Virus record (IMG/VR): IMGVR_UViG_3300001473_000016
Location: 1 to 34,932 of that record
Source of the DNA: a virus
DNA length: 34,932 nt
Strand: one strand, 5' to 3'
This document shows positions 24,610-30,448 of this stretch, piece after piece. Made by a program: the position numbers and the translations under genes. How positions within the stretch are numbered: position 1 is the stretch's first letter; each line of letters opens with the position of its first letter. The notes under the pieces are model-generated. The model was not told the origin of the DNA. It saw only the letters and a program-made list of their open reading frames with translations, and ran no database searches.

Positions 24610-25702
24610 CGACCTCCTCCTTTTGCTCGACGGTCAATTCGACGAGCTGAAGATCAGTGTTGGCAGCCATCGCGAGCCGGTCCCGGAAGCGATCGAAGAT
24701 CCAGTCGCGAGTGAATTCGTTTGGACAAACCACCTCAACGCTGACAGCTGCCCCGTCTTGCTTGAGCAGAATCGCCGACTTCGAGAACCAGGTCAGGTAG
24801 AGGGCGCTTCCAAGTTCTCGCCGCAGTGCCTGTCGAACCGCATCGCTCCGCGTGTCTTCGCGGTTCTTGGCGTCGACAGGGATGACAGGCTCAGAGGATT
24901 TCGCAGCTGGTTTCGATGACGCCTTGGACATCGAAATGTTCGAGCGGTCAGCCCGCATCATCTTGGGATGATCTTCCAGCACCCAGGCCGCGAGTTTGGC
25001 GGGCCAGTCAGCGGAGCGAGCAGCTCGTCCCGTCGCCGAACGATGGAACAGACAGAACTTTTCGTGAAGCAGCTCGTAGGCCCCTTCGGGCCACTGCCTG
25101 ACCATGGCCTGAGCAGCTTCTGGGAGCTCGTCGATCGGCACCAGGTCAAAATCCTCAGGCAACCTGGTTCCGCGCCGAGATTGCCGTTCCTGGTCCCCTT
25201 CATCACCCAAATCATCTTGGGGGGGAGAGCCCCCCTTTAGGGGGGCAGGGGGGGAATAAGAATCCTTATCTCCTTTAAGGGGTGACAGCAGTGTCACCCC
25301 GTCCCCTGACAGATTGTCATCCCCGGGTGGCAGATTGTCATGGGGGGGTGACAGATTGTCACCCCTAGGTTTCTGCGGTTTATCGCCTGATTCAGTCAAT
25401 GGCTGCTGATATCCGATCAGCTGGAATGCATTGGCGCCCTGCGATCCGTCTTCCCGATATTGAGCCACTCGGCGGATCAGACCAAGCCTATCTGGTTGAT
25501 CGACTGTAGGCTCTTCGAGCTTGCGAATATGGCGTTGAACAGTGCGCGGATCGACCTCGACAACTTCGGCAATGTCCCAAATCTTCCTAAAGCTCAGGAA
25601 GCCGCTCGGGTCCGCCCAATTGGCAAGCTCAATAAGGACTGACTTGGTCGTCGCATTGCCGCATTTCTGGCGCTTGGCCCATGCTTTGGTTTCAGTGCTC
25701 AT
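24602..25702 (-). CDS. Replication initiator: wHTH plus DnaA domain I-like C-terminus
   Basis: The product has 366 aa from ATG 25702 (ATGA overlap; GGGGAC upstream). Residues 15-65 are a winged helix of phage O/replication proteins (KSVLIELANWADPSGF, DPRTVQRHIRKLEE). Residues 105-178 are a Pro/Gly/Asp linker with DNLS repeats; this part of the gene carries iteron-like dyads. Residues 180-250 contain LPEDFDLVP and WPAKLAAWVLEDHPKMM. The C-terminus (about 288-346) resembles DnaA domain I: LRRELGSALYLTWFSKSA, CPNEFTRDWIFDRFRDRL. It likely binds the origin through the N-terminus and recruits host replication proteins through the C-terminus. Confidence 0.75.
   Translation of the reverse strand: MSTETKAWAKRQKCGNATTKSVLIELANWADPSGFLSFRKIWDIAEVVEVDPRTVQRHIRKLEEPTVDQPDRLGLIRRVAQYREDGSQGANAFQLIGYQQPLTESGDKPQKPRGDNLSPPHDNLPPGDDNLSGDGVTLLSPLKGDKDSYSPPAPLKGGSPPQDDLGDEGDQERQSRRGTRLPEDFDLVPIDELPEAAQAMVRQWPEGAYELLHEKFCLFHRSATGRAARSADWPAKLAAWVLEDHPKMMRADRSNISMSKASSKPAAKSSEPVIPVDAKNREDTRSDAVRQALRRELGSALYLTWFSKSAILLKQDGAAVSVEVVCPNEFTRDWIFDRFRDRLAMAANTDLQLVELTVEQKEEVVG
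25219..25278. other. G/C-run hairpin and AT-richer segment beside the iterons
   Basis: CCCCCC-TTTA-GGGGGG (25230-25245) can form a hairpin and is flanked by further G runs. Then comes a short AT-richer stretch (25253-25277, with ATAAG/CTTAT dyad) that could serve as the unwinding element. G runs on the plus strand might form a quadruplex. Function as part of the origin is inferred from adjacency to the iterons. Confidence 0.4.
25279..25365. repeat. Iteron-like dyads: candidate phage replication origin
   Basis: Four related dyads lie within the initiator gene. The first is a perfect inverted repeat, GGGGTGACA (25279-25287) and TGTCACCCC (25292-25300). Three copies of TGRCAGATTGTCA follow at 25307-25319, 25328-25340 and 25349-25361; the last has flanking GGGG and CCCC. 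Spacing of starts is 24, 21 and 21 bases, about two helical turns. This mirrors lambda, where the origin iterons lie inside gene O. Confidence 0.7.
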
Positions 25703-26067
25703 GACCGTCCCCCGCATTGGCAAGCATCCATGCGAGAGCCGCACCGAAAACACGGCGTCGAGCTCTGGCTCATATTGGACTTAGCCAGCTTGTCTCGCTT
25801 ACTGACGAAGCCCTCGGGAGTCGCCGTCGATACGCTATCGCCAATCGCGGTGATAATCCGCTCTAGGTTCTTCCGAGCCATGCCGTATTCGATTTGGATA
25901 AGGCCCTTGCGCATCAGCGAATTGCAGGCGCTATGCACGGACGATGTCTGCGCGCTCAGCTCGTCCGCGATCGATGCGTTGCCAGGGCAGACATTTCCGC
26001 AATGCGCTGCGCGTCGAAGGATCTCGTAGATCCCCGCCTGGAGCGGGGTCAGCTCAGCCATGCTCAT
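25699..26067 (-). CDS. Winged-helix protein with C-terminal Cys cluster
   Basis: The product has 122 aa from ATG 26067 (ATGA overlap; GGAG 8 bases upstream). Residues 5-70 are a MarR/LexA-like winged helix: TPLQAGIYEILRRAAH, NASIADELSAQTSSVHSACNSLMRKGLIQIEYG. The C-terminal CFRCGSRMDACQC looks like a small zinc-binding knuckle. It probably binds DNA, either as an early regulator or a replication accessory, since it is co-transcribed and coupled with the initiator gene. Confidence 0.65.
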   Translation of the reverse strand: MSMAELTPLQAGIYEILRRAAHCGNVCPGNASIADELSAQTSSVHSACNSLMRKGLIQIEYGMARKNLERIITAIGDSVSTATPEGFVSKRDKLAKSNMSQSSTPCFRCGSRMDACQCGGRS

Positions 26068-26690
26068 GGAGACATCTCCGAATAGTCGCCACTTCGTTCG
26101 AGACGCTTCCGGCATGGGGCTATCCAACGAAGTCTGGTATCGTGATCACCTTTCAGCCAAACAAACCAGGCATAGGCCGTCGCGCTGGCCAACTCCGGGT
26201 CGACGCGACCCTTGCACATCGGGACACGCTCAGCGAACTGAAGGACAAAGCTGGGCGGATGTGAGTTGAACAGGGTGCTGAACCGAGCTTTGCCTTCGAG
26301 AAAGGCTGTTCTCAAGATCGCCGCGCAGCCAATATGACTGGTTTGAAGCGCGCGGTGGACGAATTCCTCTGCGAGCCGGAAGGGCGGGTTCATGCACGTG
26401 AAGTCGACCGAAGAAATAGTGATCGGGAATAGGAAGTCTTGGACCTCAAAGCCAACGCCGTAATCGTGCACGTCGCTGGCAAGTACCGTTCCGAATGATT
26501 CACGAAGCGGTCGCACCATGTAGCCGCGGTTCGCGCAGGGCTCACGGCAACTAAGCTCTTGAAGTGGGAGCCCGCGCTGCTCTTGCAGCCATTGGCAAAG
26601 CGCGCGCGTTGCCCATGGCGGCGTTGGAAAGTCGTCTAGGCTATCGTGGGGTTCATGCCGTTGCTGCATGACCGCTGAGAAAGAATTCAC
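26064..26690 (-). CDS. Putative DNA N6-adenine methyltransferase
   Basis: The product has 208 aa from GTG 26690 (GTGA overlap with the upstream stop); ATG 26669 is the alternative. It has DFPTPPWATRAL (20-31), a motif I-like REPCANRGYMVRPL (49-62) for AdoMet, an acidic residue in ASDVHDYG (71-78) and the catalytic NPPF (101-104), so it is a Rossmann-fold amino-methyltransferase. Phage enzymes of this type protect DNA from host restriction or mark replication origins. No restriction partner is visible nearby. Confidence 0.75.
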   Translation of the reverse strand: MNSFSAVMQQRHEPHDSLDDFPTPPWATRALCQWLQEQRGLPLQELSCREPCANRGYMVRPLRESFGTVLASDVHDYGVGFEVQDFLFPITISSVDFTCMNPPFRLAEEFVHRALQTSHIGCAAILRTAFLEGKARFSTLFNSHPPSFVLQFAERVPMCKGRVDPELASATAYAWFVWLKGDHDTRLRWIAPCRKRLERSGDYSEMSP

Positions 26691-27187
26691 GCCGGCGCCC
26701 CCCACTCAAGCAGGTCAAGCAAGGCCTCACGAACCTCGAATCCGAAGCTGCCAAGATGAACGCCTCCAGCCTCAACGATACCCAACGATCGCAAGAGAGG
26801 AGCCGCTTCATCGCGCACGCGATACTGCCCGCAATTGCCGGGCAGCTTCGAAGGGTAGGCATCAGCCAGGCAGTTCGCGACGAACGGATCCGCTTGCTCG
26901 ATCACCCGCGCCATATGTTCTGGATCAGGGAGATCGCGAGCTATGGCTCGCAACGCATCCTCATGGACCCTATCGAGGTCGTGGGTTGAACAAGGCGGCG
27001 CCCAACCGCGCTGCTCGATCTGGTAGAGAATGTCCTCGCCAATCCTCGCTTCTCGTCGCTCGGCGAGATCGGCAAACTGATAGCGATTTCGCTCTCGGTC
27101 AGCATGCGCCCCAAGGTCAGAGAAGTCGGTGTGGGCGTCGATAGTGCCACCCTCGAAGAACCCGTCCATTCCGGTGAGTTTGTTCAA
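26687..27187 (-). CDS. Hypothetical early protein, 166 aa
   Basis: The product starts at TTG 27187 with GGAGG 5 bases upstream, overlapping the stop of the upstream small gene (TTGA). It is charged and helical, with a His/Asp-rich N-terminus (GTIDAHTDFSDLGAHADRER) and scattered Cys (PPCSTHD, VANCLADA, GNCGQY). No family was recognised. It is in the leftward early operon between the small 61-aa gene and the methyltransferase. Confidence 0.6.
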   Translation of the reverse strand: MNKLTGMDGFFEGGTIDAHTDFSDLGAHADRERNRYQFADLAERREARIGEDILYQIEQRGWAPPCSTHDLDRVHEDALRAIARDLPDPEHMARVIEQADPFVANCLADAYPSKLPGNCGQYRVRDEAAPLLRSLGIVEAGGVHLGSFGFEVREALLDLLEWGAPA

Positions 27188-27369
27188 TTGATCCTCCTGC
27201 TTGGATCAAGGATCGGGGCTTCGGGCAGATTCATGCGGGCACGCATCTCGCGCGTCTTCGCCAAGATCAGTCGACGTTGGGGTGAAAAGCGCTCGCGCAC
27301 AAAGCGCCCGCCATCACCCCGCAGTTGTTCGTGTTCGAGGCAAAGCTCCCGCTGATCCGTCACCGACAT
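27184..27369 (-). CDS. Small hypothetical protein, 61 aa
   Basis: The product is basic (pI high by eye, many R and K) and starts at ATG 27369, overlapping the stop of the GapR-like gene (TGATG). Sequence such as RGDGGRFVRERFSPQRRLILAKTREMRARMNL suggests a helical or nucleic-acid-associated peptide. No family was recognised. Coupled translation with its neighbours supports that it is real. Confidence 0.55.
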   Translation of the reverse strand: MSVTDQRELCLEHEQLRGDGGRFVRERFSPQRRLILAKTREMRARMNLPEAPILDPSRRIN

Positions 27370-27605
27370 CAGCCCATTCCCAGTGCGGCCTTGTAGGTTT
27401 CGAGCAGCGTCTCGCGCTCGGATCGTTCGTCAGGCTTCATCTTGCGAAGCGCGACGACAAAGCGCATGGCTTTGGTGTCGTAGCCGACCGCCTTGGCCTC
27501 AGCGTAGACATCTCGGATGTCGTCGGCGATGCCCTTCTTCTCTTCTTCCAGACGCTCGATGCGCTCGATCAGAAGGCGGAGGCGATCATCGGTGGATTCA
27601 ACCAT
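27369..27605 (-). CDS. gapR: GapR-like (DUF2312) nucleoid-associated protein
   Basis: The product has 78 aa, the usual length of the family. The sequence matches GapR closely: [20 protein letters not shown], then [42 protein letters not shown]. GapR of Caulobacter and relatives binds AT-rich overtwisted DNA as a clamp and stimulates gyrase and topoisomerase IV. In the phage it is in the early operon just upstream of replication genes, so it may relieve supercoiling ahead of phage forks or at transcribed genes. Alternatively it competes with the host GapR. Confidence 0.9.
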   Translation of the reverse strand: MVESTDDRLRLLIERIERLEEEKKGIADDIRDVYAEAKAVGYDTKAMRFVVALRKMKPDERSERETLLETYKAALGMG

Positions 27606-27617
27606 TGGAGGTACTCC

Positions 27618-28097
27618 CTATCGTTGTCGGGTGAGGGCGAGGGAGCGCAGCCGCATCCCCCTTGCGATCATGCGGTTGCCCACCTCAATAAGATCGGGGC
27701 ACTCGTCTTCGTCGAAAACATCATCAATTGCCGCGCGAACAAGCGTGGCGTTGTCGTCGGTGTTGTTCGCAGCCATCTGACCTGGGCTCACTTCACCCTC
27801 AGGTGGATCAAACACGCAGATACCTGTCGGCTTGATGCAGCCCTGTAGGAACGAGCTGCCAAGGAAGGTGGCGACACTCATGAAGGATTCAGGCGGCAGC
27901 GGACGGTGCTTGGAATCCTCCGCCTCAATCATGGCCTGATTCAGCTGCCAGACCGGCACGCCGGTGCCCTCGCTGACTTCGGCAACCGAATATCGACGGC
28001 CCCGGCCGATATGGAGCCTCAAGCTCCAGCGAATGGCATTACGTGCTTCAACGCTACCAACGAGCAGGTCGTTATTAGCGGCGCCCTCTTTAGGCAT
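27618..28097 (-). CDS. Early regulatory-type protein, 159 aa
   Basis: ATG 28097 has GGAG 6 bases upstream. Residues 35-58 look like a helix-turn-helix (RRYSVAEVSEGTGVPVWQLNQAM). The middle is FLGSSFLQGCIKPTGICVFD and the C-terminal half is acidic and helical (DDNATLVRAAIDDVFDEDE). It is the first well supported gene after the Cro-like gene in the leftward operon, so a second early regulator such as a CII-like function is possible. No family was recognised. Confidence 0.65.
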   Translation of the reverse strand: MPKEGAANNDLLVGSVEARNAIRWSLRLHIGRGRRYSVAEVSEGTGVPVWQLNQAMIEAEDSKHRPLPPESFMSVATFLGSSFLQGCIKPTGICVFDPPEGEVSPGQMAANNTDDNATLVRAAIDDVFDEDECPDLIEVGNRMIARGMRLRSLALTRQR

Positions 28098-28305
28098 CGA
28101 CTACTCCGTTCTTGTCAAACAGGTTGAAAAGGAGGTGGCCGAACGATGACGGCCGAAAAGATAGCGCCCGGCGAAGAAGAAGGGGCTGAGGGATCGAAGA
28201 CGCCGCTCCATCCCGCCGAGCAGACACTGCGAGGATTAAGCAACAGGGGGTCAGTCCTTCCCGCAGCGCCAATTCAGAACGGCTTGAACGAGCAGCACCA
28301 ATCAT
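28090..28305 (-). CDS. Possible small coupled ORF after cro
   Basis: This 71-aa frame starts ATG 28305 with AAGGGG 8-10 bases upstream. Between it and the cro stop there is a 17-codon frame (TGATG overlap with cro, ATGA overlap with this one). The overlaps are the style of real neighbours, but the sequence (LREGLTPCCLILAVSARRDG..) is unusual in composition and matches nothing I know. The 28098-28354 gap holds nothing else convincing. Confidence 0.25.
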   Translation of the reverse strand: MIGAARSSRSELALREGLTPCCLILAVSARRDGAASSIPQPLLLRRALSFRPSSFGHLLFNLFDKNGVVDA

Positions 28306-28354
28306 CTGGTTGCCCCTTCAAGTCCTTGAGGATCTGGTTTCGCCGAAGCGCCCA

Positions 28355-28618
28355 TCAAGCAGCCTCACTCGCTGCAAGGCTCTCAAGGTCGCAGCCCTCG
28401 CGCGCTCGCCAGCTTGACATCAACCAGGTGCTGTTCACGAAGCTCAGGTCAGCCTTGGCTGCCAATTCAATGATGGCAGGCCACACCTCGACAGGGATGC
28501 GCCCAGCGCTTTTCCATTTACCAACGCGCACAGGTGACACACCTGGAATCCCATCGGAAACTACTTTGTTTCCGCCTAGGCGATCAATGAGGGTTCCGTG
28601 GTCAACGATAGAAAACAT
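28355..28618 (-). CDS. Cro-like (YdaS-type) repressor
   Basis: The product has 87 aa. The HTH pattern LIDRLGGNKVVSDGIPGVSPVRVGKWKSAG..RIPVEVWPAIIELA is the Cro/YdaS family. It is transcribed away from the S24 repressor gene, the classical cro position at the head of the lytic operon. There is no Shine-Dalgarno before ATG 28618, which lies inside the operator dyad. A promoter TTGATA-17-TATCTC ends 7 bases before that ATG, so the mRNA may be leaderless. Confidence 0.75.
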   Translation of the reverse strand: MFSIVDHGTLIDRLGGNKVVSDGIPGVSPVRVGKWKSAGRIPVEVWPAIIELAAKADLSFVNSTWLMSSWRAREGCDLESLAASEAA

Positions 28619-28621
28619 ATC
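28603..28621. promoter_or_regulatory. Operator O1 (GATA-N7-TATC dyad)
   Basis: The core GATAGAAAACATATC (28607-28621) recurs at 28637-28651 and, with one change, at 29735-29749. This copy overlaps the first codon of the Cro-like gene. It is likely bound by CI and/or Cro. Confidence 0.65.
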
Positions 28622-28624
28622 GTC

Positions 28625-28653
28625 GAGATATCAAACGATAGAAAACATATCAA
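28625..28653 (-). promoter_or_regulatory. Lytic (cro) promoter with operator O2 in the spacer
   Basis: On the minus strand -35 TTGATA (28653-28648) and -10 TATCTC (28630-28625) are 17 bases apart. The operator copy at 28637-28651 fills the spacer, so a bound repressor would block RNA polymerase. A further dyad ATATC-GTCGA-GATAT lies at 28618-28632. Confidence 0.6.
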
Positions 28654-28693
28654 TAAGATTTTTATCGCTTCTGTGGGTTACAAGGTCGGCAGC

Positions 28694-29374
28694 ATGACAG
28701 AAGATCTCGACACAGCTGGCCAACGCCTCCGATGGGCGCGACAGAAAGCAGGCTACAAATCTGGTGAGGAGGCCGCAGCAGCGCTGGGCTTCAAGCCGGT
28801 CACTTATCGCACCTATGAGAACGAGACGAGTGGCTTCAGCCGGCACGCCTCAAAATTCGGCAAGGCATTTGGAGTGCCGGTATCCTGGCTGCTCGAAGGT
28901 GGTCCACTTCCGAGCCAGGCAGACGACGGTGCTGGAGAGGGCGTGATCGCACCTCTCAACTCGGACATCGAGTACGTTAAGCTGTTCGATATCTCCTATG
29001 CCATGGGGGACGGTTCGCTGATTGAGGGCAGTCCCGAAGTGTCGCTCTTGCCATTCTCGCTGGACTTTCTGCGGCGCTACGCGCGCGGCAGCACGGATAT
29101 GCTGTTTCTTGCCAAGGGACATGGGGACAGCATGGAGCCAACGCTAAGGCGCGAAGATCTTCTGATGATCGACACTTCGCAAGTAACTGTCACTATGCAG
29201 GACGAAATTTGGGCTCTGACCTATGCCGGGGCGGGAATGGTCAAGCGCCTTCGCAGACTTCCTGACGACATGGTCCGGATACTCAGCGACAACACCACTG
29301 TTCCAGATTATGATGTTGATGCTGCCGAGGTCCATATTGTCGGTAAGGTGGTTTGGGTGGCAAGAGGGCTCTAG
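28694..29374 (+). CDS. CI-type repressor, S24 family
   Basis: The product has 226 aa from ATG 28694; an upstream in-frame extension would translate the operators and is rejected. The N-terminus is an HTH_3 domain (QRLRWARQKAGYKSGEEAA, YRTYENETSG). The C-terminal S24/LexA domain has GHGDSMEPTLRREDLLMIDTS with Ser146 and a Lys dyad partner K184 (GMVKRLRR). The bond normally cleaved (Ala-Gly or Cys-Gly) is not obvious; AMGDG near residue 103 lies at the expected place. It is divergent from cro and probably keeps the lysogen silent by binding the GATA-N7-TATC operators. Confidence 0.9.
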   Translation: MTEDLDTAGQRLRWARQKAGYKSGEEAAAALGFKPVTYRTYENETSGFSRHASKFGKAFGVPVSWLLEGGPLPSQADDGAGEGVIAPLNSDIEYVKLFDISYAMGDGSLIEGSPEVSLLPFSLDFLRRYARGSTDMLFLAKGHGDSMEPTLRREDLLMIDTSQVTVTMQDEIWALTYAGAGMVKRLRRLPDDMVRILSDNTTVPDYDVDAAEVHIVGKVVWVARGL

Positions 29375-29658
29375 TGGCATATCTTGAAGACCCTCCCGAG
29401 CCGCCGATTACTGGCCGCAATTTTCTCAAGGTCCTGCTCGTCATTGTCGCGGTTGTGATTGCCTTCGGCTTCTTGTTTCCACCCTGGCAAGCAGAACGGC
29501 GATACGAAGCAGCAGCCCGAACTTCTCCAGAAGCATGTGTCGCAGCTCGTGAGACTGCCGCATCATATGCCAGTTTTGGGTTCGAGGAGACATCAAGAGA
29601 ATGGCATGAGAGGGCCGAATCTGACTGCCTGCTTTCGCGCTCCTATCGGCCCGACTAG
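29374..29658 (+). CDS. Small membrane-anchored protein
   Basis: The product has 94 aa from GTG 29374 (TAGTG overlap with the repressor stop; AGAGGG 5 bases upstream). One transmembrane helix lies at about residues 17-38 (FLKVLLVIVAVVIAFGFLF). The C-terminal part is soluble, helical and has Cys (SPEACVAARETAASY, AESDCLLS), perhaps periplasmic. It is co-expressed with the repressor in the lysogen, so an exclusion or immunity function is possible. No family was recognised. Confidence 0.6.
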   Translation: MAYLEDPPEPPITGRNFLKVLLVIVAVVIAFGFLFPPWQAERRYEAAARTSPEACVAARETAASYASFGFEETSREWHERAESDCLLSRSYRPD

Positions 29659-29704
29659 TGGCTCGGAATTGAGCGGCCCTGATTCGCGCCAGACACTTTC
29701 GAAC

Positions 29705-29756
29705 TTATCGCGGCGATAATAAATCTATTGACGCGATAGAAAACTTATCATATTTC
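29705..29756 (+). promoter_or_regulatory. Rightward promoter with operator O3 in the spacer
   Basis: -35 TTGACG (29728-29733) is followed by the operator GATAGAAAACTTATC (29735-29749); the -10 is probably TATTTC or CATATT around 29749-29756. Just upstream is a perfect dyad TTATCG-cgg-CGATAA (29705-29719). This arrangement copies that at the cro promoter, so the CI repressor should control the operon that starts at 29779. Confidence 0.6.
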
Positions 29757-29778
29757 CATCTCCGACACGGAGGTGGAA

Positions 29779-30126
29779 TTGCACGTCGATATTCCAACAC
29801 AGCGAGATTTTGCGGCTCTACAGCCTTTGCTCTCTCCGAAGCAGCAAGCGGCGCTGAGCTTCATCGCTGGCTACGCAAAAGCGCATGGCTATGGGCCAAG
29901 CGTTCGCGAGATCGCGAATTCGATTGGGAGCAACAGCTCACACATCGGTGAGCGCATTATCGGCGACCTGGTCGACCGCGGGCTCGTCAGGCGAATTCCA
30001 AGCAGGGCCCGGGCTGTCCAGGCCGTTGGCAATGTCCCGATCCCTCAAGCGCCGGACGGCGCCCCTCTCCACTTCATACCTGCCGAGCTAATCTATCAGC
30101 GGGCAGGGCAGGGCGGCTGCCAATGA
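29779..30126 (+). CDS. LexA-type winged-helix DNA-binding protein
   Basis: The product has 115 aa from TTG 29779; GGAGG is 5 bases upstream, while GTG 29773 would be too close. Residues 15-75 match the LexA DNA-binding domain (LSPKQQAALSFIAGYAKAHG, PSVREIANSIGSNSSHIGE, LVDRGLVRRIPSRARAV). There is no protease domain. It could bind SOS-like boxes or an operator of its own operon. It is the first gene behind the O3 promoter. Confidence 0.75.
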   Translation: MHVDIPTQRDFAALQPLLSPKQQAALSFIAGYAKAHGYGPSVREIANSIGSNSSHIGERIIGDLVDRGLVRRIPSRARAVQAVGNVPIPQAPDGAPLHFIPAELIYQRAGQGGCQ

Positions 30127-30242
30127 CAGTCCGCGAAACCTTCAACTGGCTCTGGCGCCACAATCGTGCGGAGCTGCTGTCTCCGCTCGTGATCTGTGCC
30201 GGCCTAGCCGCCATCTTCATAGCAGGAGTCATGTTCTCATGA
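30123..30242 (+). CDS. Membrane microprotein, 39 aa
   Basis: This frame was found by reading the gap between neighbours. It overlaps the upstream stop (ATGA) and the downstream start (ATGA), and encodes an N-terminal basic/aromatic segment (TVRETFNWLWRHNRAE) followed by one transmembrane helix (SPLVICAGLAAIFIAGVMF). The coupled overlaps make it likely real. Function unknown. Confidence 0.6.
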   Translation: MTVRETFNWLWRHNRAELLSPLVICAGLAAIFIAGVMFS

Positions 30243-30448
30243 GCGCCAAAGATCCCGCGCTTTTTGCACGCGCGCCTATGCATTCGGATGAACGCATGTT
30301 TCGCCACGGTCCAGTGCGACCGATGAGCGAGCCGGTCGAAGACGACACCGACATGCTGATCAGTGTGGTGGTCCTGTTTGCGATCGCGTTGACGGTGTTC
30401 TTGATCGGCTTTGCGGTCGGCTTTGGAGTTGGTTGGTTATCCCAATGA
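30239..30448 (+). CDS. Small C-terminally anchored membrane protein
   Basis: The product has 69 aa. Its first 40 residues are hydrophilic (RAPMHSDERMFRHGPVRP); residues 40-66 are a transmembrane helix with a glycine zipper-like end (LISVVVLFAIALTVFLIG, FAVGFGVGWL). Start and stop overlap the neighbours by 4 bases. Family unknown. With the preceding microprotein it could form a membrane complex; this is inference from adjacency. Confidence 0.6.
   Translation: MSAKDPALFARAPMHSDERMFRHGPVRPMSEPVEDDTDMLISVVVLFAIALTVFLIGFAVGFGVGWLSQ

Noticed and set aside
25279-25365. CRISPR array
   Set aside because: The repeats are 13-22 bases, dyad-symmetric, with spacing of 21-24 bases and inside a coding region, so they are iterons rather than CRISPR units.
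28146-28697. Plus-strand frame of 183 codons with AAGGAGG about 10 bases upstream of its ATG
   Set aside because: It runs antisense to the Cro-like gene and over the operators and has no recognisable domain. The Shine-Dalgarno-like sequence makes it worth remembering but not listing.
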